Of a stretch of 64,000 bases of DNA, positions 18,073 to 26,971 are shown in pieces (position 1 is the stretch's first letter; the number at the start of each line of letters is the position of its first letter). The stretch is from contig JASJOS010000026.1 of the NCBI GenBank assembly GCA_030068525.1, forward strand, positions 23,565 to 87,564, in the 5' to 3' direction. The DNA comes from Xanthocytophaga flava (GTDB lineage Bacteria; Bacteroidota; Bacteroidia; Cytophagales; 172606-1). A model generated the notes under the pieces. That model did not search any database and had not been told where the DNA came from. It saw only the letters and a program-made list of their open reading frames with translations. The position numbers were made by a program, and so were the translations under genes.

Positions 18073-18132
18073 AAAAGATATGGGACAAGATAAGGGAAAG
18101 CCCCTTTATCCTTATCTTGTCCCATATCTTTT
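18073..18132. repeat. Long perfect palindrome (GGGACAAGATAAGG module)
   Basis: The 23-bp arms 18073-18095 and 18110-18132 are perfect inverse complements around a 14-base loop. The core is GATATGGGACAAGATAAGG. It can form a strong hairpin in either strand and may act as a bidirectional terminator between the flanking convergent genes. Related single or paired arms occur at 18341, 29992, 33748, 38998 and 39441. Confidence 0.85.
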
Positions 18133-18154
18133 CTGGAAATGAAGGTTTTAAAAA

Positions 18155-18330
18155 GAAAGACGCTGGTTCGAACGTCCGTTCGGACCTAAAATGAAAGCAA
18201 CGTCCGTTGCGTTGGGGCAAATTGATACTTGTTCAGGTTTGTGATAGTACCCAAACAAGGTTTTACCCACCAACGCAGCGGACGCTGCTCTCAAAATGGG
18301 CACAAGCGGACGCTTGCGCCAGAAATTTTC
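18155..18330. repeat. Paired-hairpin palindromic module, full copy
   Basis: About 176 bp. The left half contains hairpins CGAACG/CGTTCG and GCAACG/CGTTGC; the right half is its imperfect inverse with hairpins AGCAGCG/CGCTGC and CAAGCG/CGCTTG. Between the halves lies GTGATAGTAC. The stems differ in sequence between halves but stay paired, and all share a central TCCG or GGAC. Related copies are at 39267-39403 and, in part, 30027-30074. Confidence 0.75.
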
Positions 18331-18340
18331 TTTATTTCTA

Positions 18341-18389
18341 GAAAAGATATCGGACACGATAAGCCTCTTTATCCTGTCCCATATCCTTT
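18341..18389. repeat. GGGACAAGATAAGG module, diverged paired copy
   Basis: An imperfect palindrome, AAAAGATATCGGACACGATAAG facing TATCCTGTCCCATATCC, on the far side of the paired-hairpin module. That module is therefore bracketed by two copies of this palindrome. Confidence 0.65.
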
Positions 18390-18450
18390 GTGAAGATACA
18401 GACAAATTTTGGTACAAAGAGAGCAAAGGAAACTTCAATCGTGTGTGGTT

Positions 18451-18540
18451 GTATAGGTGCGTTGGCAATCTTTTCTCCGCGAGGTTGGCCTTTGGCCTGT
18501 GGGGGGGAGGATCGGAGAAAAGTGTCCTTTTTTGCTTACT
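18451..18540 (+). repeat. GGCCAAAGGCC module, copy 1
   Basis: About 90 bp running from GTGCGTTGGCAATCTTTTCT through CTCCGCGAGG and GGCCTTTGGCC to GAAAAGTGTCCTTTTTTGCT. It recurs in the opposite orientation at 30340-30424. Confidence 0.7.
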
Positions 18541-18798
18541 TTTTTAGACAAGCAAAAAAGTAACAGGCCGCAAGTAGACTCATGTAAGAGACAATAAACC
18601 AAACTAGGGAAAGGCAATAAGAAGAGAAATGCGCTGGACTTTAAACCAACTTAGCCAGAGAGATTACAGTAGGAAATAGGTCGTTGGTGATAACACACAA
18701 CAACGGGAAGAAGAAAAACCAGCGTCTATACTCTGTTCAAAAGCATAAACGCTGGTTTTGTAAAACAAACTCACATCCAACATGCAGGATCACCCATG

Positions 18799-20133
18799 TT
18801 AGTTACCTAAGTATCCTGAGAAAGAAAAGTTTGTATTTTCCTGACTAAACATTCCTCCCAGCAACTGATGGGCACCTCCAATATATTTCACAGTGAAAGT
18901 GTCATTGTCAATATAACTTAGTAACCCTGACAGATCACCCTGAATAGCCCACGCAACGTCGTTTGCCTGATTAAACGTAAACTTGAAAATACCCGCCTCA
19001 TTCAACTCATATGTATACATATACTGACCCAAAAACAGGTTTCCATTTTGCGTGACATAAACATCTATCAGCAGTGTATGCGTGGAGGGTTTAAATACAA
19101 AGTCCATCTGCTTGAGTGTTAGTTTATAATCACCGGCAAGCATACTTTCTCTGGCCTGACTGTACAGCGATAGAAACTCATCTGACTGCCCCAGTAACGG
19201 ATAGAAATCGGTATTTTCAGGAACTTGCAAAAAAGCATACTTCGATCCCAGCGTGCTCGAAAGGGGAATGCTGGGAGTAAGAATGAAAAGCGAGTTGTCG
19301 TTAATAATCCGGCGGGTGGCATCTACATAAAATTCCTGTTTATCCTCGTCCCAGTGTAGTTCTTTGAAACTAGCTCCGGCTATGGTAAACGCAGTTGTTA
19401 AGCTAATGCCGGATGGGGAAAAGGTAAATGGCGTAGTAAACTCCTCTATCTCTGATCCATCTGCGGAGAGGTATTGGGAAGCTATCGTTTTAGTCAGGGT
19501 ACTGATCGCTAACGGAATCGTTGTCTTATCGGGCAGCGTCAAACGCAGACCTTTATGGCTTGCCACGTATTGAAGCATGTTTTTCATCTGCCCACTGGTT
19601 AGCTGGGTTACCTCCGGCTGGGTCACCTTGGTAAGGGTGATGCTGGATTTATTTTGTATCCCTTCCAATACAATGCTGTCTCCGGCAGTGCTGGCTATGG
19701 CAAACTGAAAATCAGACAGCAAGCCTGATCCGTTGTCCCCTCCGTTGACGTTCCCGTTGGGATCTGCCGGCAAGTGAATATATGAGTACGTATCAAAGCT
19801 AAGGGTTGGACGTTGTAGTGCCTTCAGTACCCAGGTTCCTTCGGCTGCGGTGCCGGCGGTAGTCTGGTTAAAATCAGCTAACATGGTTACTTTGCCTTCA
19901 GTGTGAAAGTCGAAGTAATAAAAGAATACAGGTCCAAGCTTGGTCTTCAGAGTGCCTTTCCAGCCATGTGGGGCCGATAAGAGTAAATCATTGTAGGCAT
20001 CCAATGTCTTTCGTAACCGTTCATCGGGCGATTGATCGTAGATAGAGTTATATTCTTTCTCGCACGAGAGCAAAAATCCACATACACAAACTGTAAGGAA
20101 TATGTGGAATAAAAGAGAGCGCTTATGAATCAT
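18799..20133 (-). CDS. DUF4302 lipoprotein of a SusCD locus
   Basis: A 444-residue protein with lipobox LLSC (about Cys24). DUF4302 marks are YNSIYDQSPDERLRKTLDAY, APHGWKGTLKTKLGPVFFYY, a GTWVLKALQRPTLSFDTYSY block and a C-terminal beta-rich half. Members are outer-membrane or surface lipoproteins at the end of SusCD operons and are presumed to help bind or process the imported substrate. It follows the zinc metallohydrolase gene by 20 bp and is the last gene of the locus; the palindromic island 1 lies beyond it. Confidence 0.85.
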   Translation of the reverse strand: MIHKRSLLFHIFLTVCVCGFLLSCEKEYNSIYDQSPDERLRKTLDAYNDLLLSAPHGWKGTLKTKLGPVFFYYFDFHTEGKVTMLADFNQTTAGTAAEGTWVLKALQRPTLSFDTYSYIHLPADPNGNVNGGDNGSGLLSDFQFAIASTAGDSIVLEGIQNKSSITLTKVTQPEVTQLTSGQMKNMLQYVASHKGLRLTLPDKTTIPLAISTLTKTIASQYLSADGSEIEEFTTPFTFSPSGISLTTAFTIAGASFKELHWDEDKQEFYVDATRRIINDNSLFILTPSIPLSSTLGSKYAFLQVPENTDFYPLLGQSDEFLSLYSQARESMLAGDYKLTLKQMDFVFKPSTHTLLIDVYVTQNGNLFLGQYMYTYELNEAGIFKFTFNQANDVAWAIQGDLSGLLSYIDNDTFTVKYIGGAHQLLGGMFSQENTNFSFSGYLGN

Positions 20134-20153
20134 GATGTTATGTCTAAGTTTAA

Positions 20154-21506
20154 TTAATTACCGGGAACACCAAAGCTATAGTTGGCAGGCGAGTTTACAG
20201 GATAAAACCCTACATACTGAGTGGTGCCACAGGAAGGCAGCCAGTTAATGGTAAAGGTCTGATTGGCAAAAAAGCCAAGAATAGCATACGCGCCCAGTTG
20301 CTCATTGAGATATGCTCCATTTTCATCCGAGTTATAAAACTCCAGTGTGACCGTACCGTTCGGCTTTTTAGTAACAAAGAAATAGAAGGTGGCTTCAAAG
20401 TATTCCCGTGGCTCACTATCGGGTTTAGAGTAATACAGCTTCAGGGCTACTTCCTCTTCCCCTATATACACAAGCTTAAAGGAGTAATCCAGGTTTAAGC
20501 CTACAGCATGGAGCCGGGCATTGTCATACGTATACCGGCTGACAAACGAAGCAGGTTCGTTCATCGTCGTCAGGTCAAACCGGATCGCCTTATTCTGTTT
20601 GTCCAGTCCCCAGATATCAAATACAGGTGGCAGCTCTTCGCCTTCGTTCTCTGGCGGGGCAATGGCTTGTATGGCCTCCTGTACTTTGGTTTGAAGCTGG
20701 TAAAAATCAATGTTATACGCCTCTCTGAAATATCGGACAACCAGTTCTTCTTTCTTTCGAAGGATTTGCCTGGAGGCCGCCGTAGTCTGGCAATCCAGAA
20801 TGCCTTCATATCCTTTTTTTCCTTCTACCAGCATCATCGAAATCATTTCCACAAAATCCTCATCAGGAGACAACATGGCATACGAGGTAATAAATCCCTG
20901 TGCTCTTGCCTGACTGAGTGAAACAAATCCCCAGTTAGGCGTATATAGGCCGGTGGTTAATTCTTTGAATTCTCCGGGATATGAAATGTTCTGATGCAGG
21001 ATGTGTGCAAACTCATGTTCAATGGTATGGATCATTTCCGTTACCGAGTAATGATCAGTCTTTACAAAATCATTCACCACATATAAAACAATCTTCCGGC
21101 CTCCTTCGGCTGTGCCCAGCGTAAAGGTGCCATCCGGGTTATAGCTGGCACTCCCGGTTAACACAAACTGCTTGGGGCAGTACTTTTTAATAAAGTTTTC
21201 ACCGGCAATGCTTACATACGGATCAATCCAGACCTTTTTTACGACATCCATGACCGGCAACACTTTAGTGGGAGCGGGTGGAACCAAAATCTTACTAATA
21301 GGAGTTTCAGAGGCATCCCACCTGTACTTTACCTGAATATTATAGGGTAGTGTAAACGAATTATACAACCAGGTATCCAGTTCGGTAGGAGGATTGGTTT
21401 GATCGTTGGTGACATAATCAGCTCTGGAAGGGTCAAGCTTATCTGCTTTATTGCAGGAAAGAATAAAAAGGAAGAGGACCAGGAAAATACTATTTCTATA
21501 ACGCAT
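20154..21506 (-). CDS. Substrate import-associated zinc metallohydrolase lipoprotein (TIGR04549-like)
   Basis: A 450-residue lipoprotein (lipobox ILSC, Cys18). The zinc motif HEFAH is at residues 164-168, followed by ILH, and AMLSPDEDFVEMISMMLVEG further on supplies acidic residues. A lower-conservation beta-rich region follows. This family is encoded next to SusC/SusD genes and is thought to cleave the substrate, or its carrier, at the cell surface before import. It lies between SusD (30 bp upstream) and DUF4302 (20 bp downstream), an arrangement I know from many Bacteroidota loci. Confidence 0.88.
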   Translation of the reverse strand: MRYRNSIFLVLFLFILSCNKADKLDPSRADYVTNDQTNPPTELDTWLYNSFTLPYNIQVKYRWDASETPISKILVPPAPTKVLPVMDVVKKVWIDPYVSIAGENFIKKYCPKQFVLTGSASYNPDGTFTLGTAEGGRKIVLYVVNDFVKTDHYSVTEMIHTIEHEFAHILHQNISYPGEFKELTTGLYTPNWGFVSLSQARAQGFITSYAMLSPDEDFVEMISMMLVEGKKGYEGILDCQTTAASRQILRKKEELVVRYFREAYNIDFYQLQTKVQEAIQAIAPPENEGEELPPVFDIWGLDKQNKAIRFDLTTMNEPASFVSRYTYDNARLHAVGLNLDYSFKLVYIGEEEVALKLYYSKPDSEPREYFEATFYFFVTKKPNGTVTLEFYNSDENGAYLNEQLGAYAILGFFANQTFTINWLPSCGTTQYVGFYPVNSPANYSFGVPGN

Positions 21507-21536
21507 ACGTCAGGTGATTGAATTTTTTGAATGAAC

Positions 21537-23003
21537 TTATCTTGGATTGGGTTCTAAACCGCCTGAAGCGATGGCTTGTACAGGAAGCTGAATTATTCTT
21601 CTGGGATCCGTTGACGATAGCTCAAGGATTTGTCCATCCGCAGTGGTGTGCCTGACCGGAAGCTTGTGTCGCAACACATCAAACCACCGCATTCCTTCGT
21701 GGAGGAATTCTACCCTGCGAAAATCCAGGATACCCGCTACAATAGCTTGCTGGTTTACATTTTTCTGATAGTAATTGTATAGCTTATTGAACGTTACATT
21801 ATGTACCGCAGGATCATAATTGGTAACTCTTGTACTGACCCATATATTGATGTCGGCCAGTGATTCATTGAAATGAAAGAGCATGGCATGGGCTTCAGCC
21901 CGGTTGAACAACACCTCTTCGGCAGAAATAAGGGGAAGCATCGTATAAATGAAGCCTGTGTTGGCATTGGTGCCCACTCTGACAAAGTGTTCCCTGAATT
22001 TATTAATAATATAGGCTTGAGAAGAAGAGCGCAAAACAGAATAGGAATACATGCCCACCATACTTTGTGTGTTGAATATTTCCCGGTATCTCTGAAGGCC
22101 TGTAGAATATCTGTTTCCCAGGAAGGATCGTGCCCAGTTAGAAGCTGTCTCACACAATAGAAGATTTGCCTTTTCACTGGATTTGGTATAGTTGAGGGAC
22201 AGCTCCTGGGCTGAGTATCCTCTATAGGTTGAATTCCACGGTCTTAATAGTGTTTTGATATCCTGTTGTATGAATACCTGATTGGCATGCTCAATAACTT
22301 TCGTATACTCCTTTTTGAACAGATAAAACCGGGAAGCAAACGCGTGGGAAGCGGCCTTTGTAAAATGATATTTCGGTACACCCGAGCTTGATCCGCCGTT
22401 TGTCTGATAGGCCTGATCATTAATCAACGGTAATCCATCCAGCAGATCTCTTTCGATCCGGTTATATACCTCCTTTACGCTGGCTCTCTTATAGGTTTTA
22501 AAAGATACCGTTTCAGGCTCTGTTACATACGGGATGCCTGGGTTGGTTGAGGCCGTAGCAGAATCATAGGTCTGAGCAAACAAATTCACCAGCATAAAAT
22601 GAGAATAGGCCCTTGCCACTAAGGCTTCTCCCTTTAATGCCTGCATAGCCATAGAATCCGGAGCCGTCCGGATGGCACGTAGCGCATGGTTAGATGCCGC
22701 AATAGCTGCATAACAGGCATTCCAGTAATATTCCGGAGAATCCTGATCTGTTGTCGAGTGATCGCGCCAGAAGTACGCGTCTGCATTGATGGGTTGTATC
22801 TGGCCCTGAGGGTTGTCCTCCGCATTGTCAGACATAGCCTCACAAAAGGCAGCATAGTTTGCTTCCGGATAGGCTGTCACCAGCAGTTCTGCTATTTTCT
22901 CTTTTGAATCCAGGTTAGCCCGGTTGTCGGGTTCTTTCGAAAGAAAATCTTCGCAACCCGTCAGAAGAAGTAGAGTAAAAATAAATCCTAAATATCGTTG
23001 CAT
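21537..23003 (-). CDS. SusD/RagB-family nutrient-binding outer-membrane lipoprotein
   Basis: A 488-residue lipoprotein (lipobox LLTGC, Cys17), a normal SusD length. Typical features are CEDFLSKEPDN after the lipid Cys, the YFWRDHSTTDQDSPEYYWNA TPR-like helices, ALKGEALVARAYSHFMLVNL, GIPYVTEPETV, and C-terminal VEFLHEGMRWFDVLRHKLPV with a final LEPNPR. SusD proteins form the lid over the SusC barrel and bind the substrate at the surface. The gene follows SusC by 137 bp. Confidence 0.93.
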   Translation of the reverse strand: MQRYLGFIFTLLLLTGCEDFLSKEPDNRANLDSKEKIAELLVTAYPEANYAAFCEAMSDNAEDNPQGQIQPINADAYFWRDHSTTDQDSPEYYWNACYAAIAASNHALRAIRTAPDSMAMQALKGEALVARAYSHFMLVNLFAQTYDSATASTNPGIPYVTEPETVSFKTYKRASVKEVYNRIERDLLDGLPLINDQAYQTNGGSSSGVPKYHFTKAASHAFASRFYLFKKEYTKVIEHANQVFIQQDIKTLLRPWNSTYRGYSAQELSLNYTKSSEKANLLLCETASNWARSFLGNRYSTGLQRYREIFNTQSMVGMYSYSVLRSSSQAYIINKFREHFVRVGTNANTGFIYTMLPLISAEEVLFNRAEAHAMLFHFNESLADINIWVSTRVTNYDPAVHNVTFNKLYNYYQKNVNQQAIVAGILDFRRVEFLHEGMRWFDVLRHKLPVRHTTADGQILELSSTDPRRIIQLPVQAIASGGLEPNPR

Positions 23004-23140
23004 GAGATATATTGTTGCATGGTATGTGAACTATACGATGTACAGGAAGCTTGCATGGACATCTGTATCTGCCCTTTGCTTTGTTGTACAGGTTTACTTT
23101 TTAATGTCATTTCGTGTGCACTATCTTGTCCGGATACTGA

Positions 23141-26100
23141 TTAAAAACTCAATTTAAGTGTAGCGGTTATTTGTTTGGCTACTGGCAGGGCTACCCCACC
23201 CGAGGCAAAGAATTCAGGGTCTTGTCCATATAGTTTTTTGTCCGAATAGAGAAGCAACAAATTGGTTCCGGTTATTCCCAAGGAAGCATTTTTTATAGAA
23301 AATCCCCGCAGTAACCGCTCTGGAAGCGTATACATCAGCGACACCGTACGTAATCGGATAAAGGTACCATCCGCTGTTCGTGCGGTGGAATAGTTATAGG
23401 TATTGTAAGGATAAACCGCGCCAAGTTGTTGTAATGTAACCGCATCCAGAATAGAAGGAATAGGAGTAACCTGCTCATCACCCGGTACCAGCCACCGGTC
23501 GTTGAATTCCTTTGGTGTAGCATCCAGATCTGTATAGTAGCTTTTAAAAGCCGGATTAAGCCGGATCTTATTGCCGGTTTGGTAAGCCAGGAATACGTTT
23601 AACGTCAGGTTTTTATAGGTAAAGATGTTTGAAAACCCTCCCGTAATGGGTGGATCAATGGGTCCTTCGTATTTCAGGTATTGGGTAGACGTGCTTTGCA
23701 GATACACATTCGAACTTTTTTCTCCGGTATGATCCGTAAATAGCGGAATGCCGGAGTTGGGATCTAATCCTTTAAAATCCACTGAGAACAAACTTCTGAC
23801 CGGATATCCCTCTTTGGCTCCTCCATCCGGAAAGACCAGGTCGATGATCCGGGGTTGATTTTTAAGGTCGGTAATCTTATTCTTATTCTGACTGAAAATA
23901 AACGTACTGTTCCAGCTCCAGTGGCTTCCCTTCAGTACCGTGCCACCTACAGACAGATCCACCCCATGCGATTTCATATCGGCATAATTGACTGCCTTAT
24001 ACGCTTCTCCACCTATGCCGGATGTTTTGATGACACCAATCAGATCAAATTGTCTTCTCCTGTAATAATCGGCAGTGATAGTAAGCCTGTTGAAGAGTCC
24101 AAGATTCAGACCTATATTCGTTTCATATTGTTTTTCCCAGGTAAGGTCCGAATTCTCCAGACTTTCAATCCCAATCTGGGATTCGGTTTCGTTCAGGTAA
24201 GGTCTCCGGGTGGTGCCACTTCGGTAAACCACCGAAGAGTTGGTCGCATTCCCGGCATTTGCCGTAAGGCCATAGCCCGCTTTCAGGGTCAGCACGTTGA
24301 TCGCCGTAAGGTCATGCAGGAAATCTTCTGTATCCAGATTCCATGCCCCACTGATATTCCACGTAGGCAGCCACCGTGCGTTTTTAGAGGCCCCTAGTTT
24401 GTTGGAGCCATCCATCCGGATTGTTCCGTTTGCAATGTATTTTTCTTTAAATGAGTAGGTGCCACCAGCATAAAAACTCGCATACCGATCGTAGGTATTA
24501 CTCATACCGTAGTAGTTGAAGTTTCCCTCCAGAAGCTGTTTAATGGCCAGATAATCGGTATAGGCAACGCCGCCTTTTCCATACTGATAGCCATAGCCGT
24601 TATTAAAGGAATTCTGCCGGTCCACTTGCCGGATCTCCTGACCTGCCACCATGTTTATCGTATGAAGGGTGTTAAAAACATAGCTCCAGCTGAATTGATT
24701 TTTAAAATAATAGCTAACCATCTGATCATCAGTCCGGTTGTAAAAACCTCCTTGAGGAAGTACAATGACAGGGTCCAGATTGGGATAATCCGGGTTGTAG
24801 TATAAAAACTTATTGCCGATACGGATCGATTGCGAACCGTTTGCCCGGTAGGCTTCGGCCATATTGGAATTTTCCTCCACCTTATGTTCTGTCGTGTTTT
24901 TAACATAGCGGACTGCTCCTAAAAAATCGTATTTCACTCCTTTGCCCAGTTTGTATCCGAGTTCACCCTGTATCCGCATGTCCAGCTGGTTGAGGTCAAT
25001 GTAATTCTGATTGATCTCATTGATAATGTTGAAAGGTGCGTAGTTGCGGGTAAAATATTCCAGTTGGCCTTTCTGATTGTACGGGGTAAGGACACGACTG
25101 GTGTTGATGGCATAGCTAAACGGGTTAATGTCAAAGTCCCGGTCGTAGCTGCCTTCAACCATGTTGGCCAGTCGGGTAACCGTACCTGGTGCATGCTGGT
25201 CACGTACAGATCCGGACGTAATAATGCCAATAGTGAGCTTGTCATTTAGTTTGAACACGCCCCGGGCATTGGCCGTGTATCGTTTTACCTTGTCGGCGAT
25301 GGTCCAGCCTTTGTCATCGTAATAACTTCCCGAAAAATAAAATTGGGCGGCTTCGGTTCCGGACGAAAACCCTAAGGAGTGTTCCTGTACAAATGAATTC
25401 TTGAACAACACATCAAACCAGTCTGTATTAGCCAATGCGTATCGTTGGAGGAATTTTCGTCTGGAGGCATCGTCGTTAATCAGTTCGTACTCTCCGGTGG
25501 TTTCGTCATAATTCTGGTTGATGATGTCATACATTTTTTTGTATACCCCACCATTGGGAATTTTAGAAAGATCGGAGTGATTGAGCAGACCTTTACGTTC
25601 CATCTCTGCATAGACCGACATCTGGTCTACCGAGTTCATGATGTTGAAACTGTTATAGGTAGGTTTCAGATACGTGGAAAAATTTCCGGTATAGGTAAAC
25701 TGAGGTTTGCCGGTCTGACCTTTTTTGGTTTTGATGACAATTACCCCATCTTTAGCCCTGGCCCCGTATAGGGCAGTGGCGGAGGCATCTTTCAGAATAC
25801 TGATACTTTCGATATCATCTGAATTTAAACCCGCCACGGAGGAGCCAATCAAGGTGCTTGCATCACCGGTAGTCAGCTGTTCGGTGGATACGTTCACTAC
25901 ATCTTCCAGAATGACCCCGTCAATAACCCACAAGGGCTTATTATCGCCATTAATGGACGTGGCCCCTCTGACTCGTATTTTGGGGGCTGCACCAAATGTT
26001 CCTGACACATTCTGTACCGAAACCCCTGCTGCCCGTCCCTGTAGCATTCTGCCTACATCCGTTGTGCCGGCTGTCTTTACCTCCGCTCCATCAAGCTTGA

Positions 26101-26794
26101 CTACCGATCCGGTGAAAAGTCTTTTTTCAATATCCTGGTAGCCAGTAGAGACCACAGTAACCTCATTTAACAGGGTCGTAGTGGCTTCCAGGGCAATATC
26201 AATTTTGGTTTTATTGCCAATCAGTACTTCCTGAGTATTGTATCCGATAAATGAAAACACAAGCGTCTGGCCTGTCTCAGCTTCAATGGTATATTCTCCG
26301 TTGGCATTGGTCGTAGTTCCTTTGGGTTGTCCCTTGATGGAGACGGTCACAGCGGGTAATGGTTGTTTGTCGCTTGCACCGGTGACCACGCCTTTTATCG
26401 TAACCTTTTCCAGCGAACTTTTGGGGGTAATCAAGCTTTTGGGGGCAATCACAATCAGCTTGCCGTCCATAAACTTGTACGAAAGGTTGGTGGGTGTCAA
26501 CAGGATTTCCAGTACGTTTTTGATGGATTCATTTTGTACCTGAATGGAGATGGGCTTATCCAGGTCTGCAAAGGAATCGTTATAGAAAAACGAGTAGCCG
26601 CTTTTCTTTTCCACCTGAAGGAGTGCTTGCCGAAGCGGCACATTTTTCAGCTCCATCGTAAGTGTTTGCGTCTTGGCAGGCGAGGCAAGAAGGATTCCCA
26701 AAGGGGTCAGCAAAAAGAACCAGAGTTTCATAAATACGCGTAGTTTTTGCAATACTGACCAGGCCGACGCTTGGTCGTATTTTATTTTTTTCAT
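23141..26794 (-). CDS. SusC/RagA-family TonB-linked outer-membrane transporter
   Basis: A 1,217-residue protein from the ATG of MKKIKYDQASAW; the frame is open upstream, but this start gives the expected leader. Domains in order: signal peptide to about residue 42; STN secretin/TonB short domain (about 50-118), implying signalling to the FecR/sigma pair; CarboxypepD_reg beta-sandwich (130-215); plug with TGSVVKLDGAEVKTAGTTDV and LKDASATALYGARAKDGVIV; and a long beta barrel ending in KQITATLKLSF. It imports a substrate energised by TonB. The substrate is unknown; the STN domain and HExxH partner favour something other than simple starch. Confidence 0.95.
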   Translation of the reverse strand: MKKIKYDQASAWSVLQKLRVFMKLWFFLLTPLGILLASPAKTQTLTMELKNVPLRQALLQVEKKSGYSFFYNDSFADLDKPISIQVQNESIKNVLEILLTPTNLSYKFMDGKLIVIAPKSLITPKSSLEKVTIKGVVTGASDKQPLPAVTVSIKGQPKGTTTNANGEYTIEAETGQTLVFSFIGYNTQEVLIGNKTKIDIALEATTTLLNEVTVVSTGYQDIEKRLFTGSVVKLDGAEVKTAGTTDVGRMLQGRAAGVSVQNVSGTFGAAPKIRVRGATSINGDNKPLWVIDGVILEDVVNVSTEQLTTGDASTLIGSSVAGLNSDDIESISILKDASATALYGARAKDGVIVIKTKKGQTGKPQFTYTGNFSTYLKPTYNSFNIMNSVDQMSVYAEMERKGLLNHSDLSKIPNGGVYKKMYDIINQNYDETTGEYELINDDASRRKFLQRYALANTDWFDVLFKNSFVQEHSLGFSSGTEAAQFYFSGSYYDDKGWTIADKVKRYTANARGVFKLNDKLTIGIITSGSVRDQHAPGTVTRLANMVEGSYDRDFDINPFSYAINTSRVLTPYNQKGQLEYFTRNYAPFNIINEINQNYIDLNQLDMRIQGELGYKLGKGVKYDFLGAVRYVKNTTEHKVEENSNMAEAYRANGSQSIRIGNKFLYYNPDYPNLDPVIVLPQGGFYNRTDDQMVSYYFKNQFSWSYVFNTLHTINMVAGQEIRQVDRQNSFNNGYGYQYGKGGVAYTDYLAIKQLLEGNFNYYGMSNTYDRYASFYAGGTYSFKEKYIANGTIRMDGSNKLGASKNARWLPTWNISGAWNLDTEDFLHDLTAINVLTLKAGYGLTANAGNATNSSVVYRSGTTRRPYLNETESQIGIESLENSDLTWEKQYETNIGLNLGLFNRLTITADYYRRRQFDLIGVIKTSGIGGEAYKAVNYADMKSHGVDLSVGGTVLKGSHWSWNSTFIFSQNKNKITDLKNQPRIIDLVFPDGGAKEGYPVRSLFSVDFKGLDPNSGIPLFTDHTGEKSSNVYLQSTSTQYLKYEGPIDPPITGGFSNIFTYKNLTLNVFLAYQTGNKIRLNPAFKSYYTDLDATPKEFNDRWLVPGDEQVTPIPSILDAVTLQQLGAVYPYNTYNYSTARTADGTFIRLRTVSLMYTLPERLLRGFSIKNASLGITGTNLLLLYSDKKLYGQDPEFFASGGVALPVAKQITATLKLSF

Positions 26795-26971
26795 ATTTTT
26801 AGGAGGATGGGTTAAACAATAGGAATTCTGTTCTTGCTGTGTGCAAGAGGCAGACTGTTTACAGTCCATTTGGCTCAGAAGATGTTGCCCCATCTTTTGA
26901 GCCTTTGTTTTTTAGTAAAGTGTCAGATAGTCAGAAAGTAAGCTTTGATCATCGGCATTGAGTTTAGGTAA

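Larger units (their letters stand above)
17717..18798. other. Repeat island 1 (no gene)
   Basis: A 1.1-kb gap between convergent genes, filled with palindromic modules listed separately: the GTCGTTGGTG repeat, the 112-bp element, two copies of the GGGACAAGATAAGG palindrome and a paired-hairpin module between them, and the GAAAAG/GGCCAAAGGCC module. A degenerate GTCGTTGGTG copy lies at 18671-18713. Open frames here translate these repeats and are not genes. Confidence 0.7.

Noticed and set aside
18148..18617. Minus-strand frames in repeat island 1
   Set aside because: They translate palindromic modules that occur elsewhere in other frames; no start signal or family.
17717..18798. CRISPR array
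   Set aside because: The repeats are palindromic modules of varied spacing and no regular spacer pattern exists.
23855..24397. A 180-codon frame antisense to SusC
   Set aside because: It lies fully opposite a well-supported transporter gene and has no recognisable domain.
26795..26893. Extended N-terminus of SusC
   Set aside because: The extra 33 residues are Cys- and Gln-rich and would bury the signal peptide; the internal ATG fits the family.
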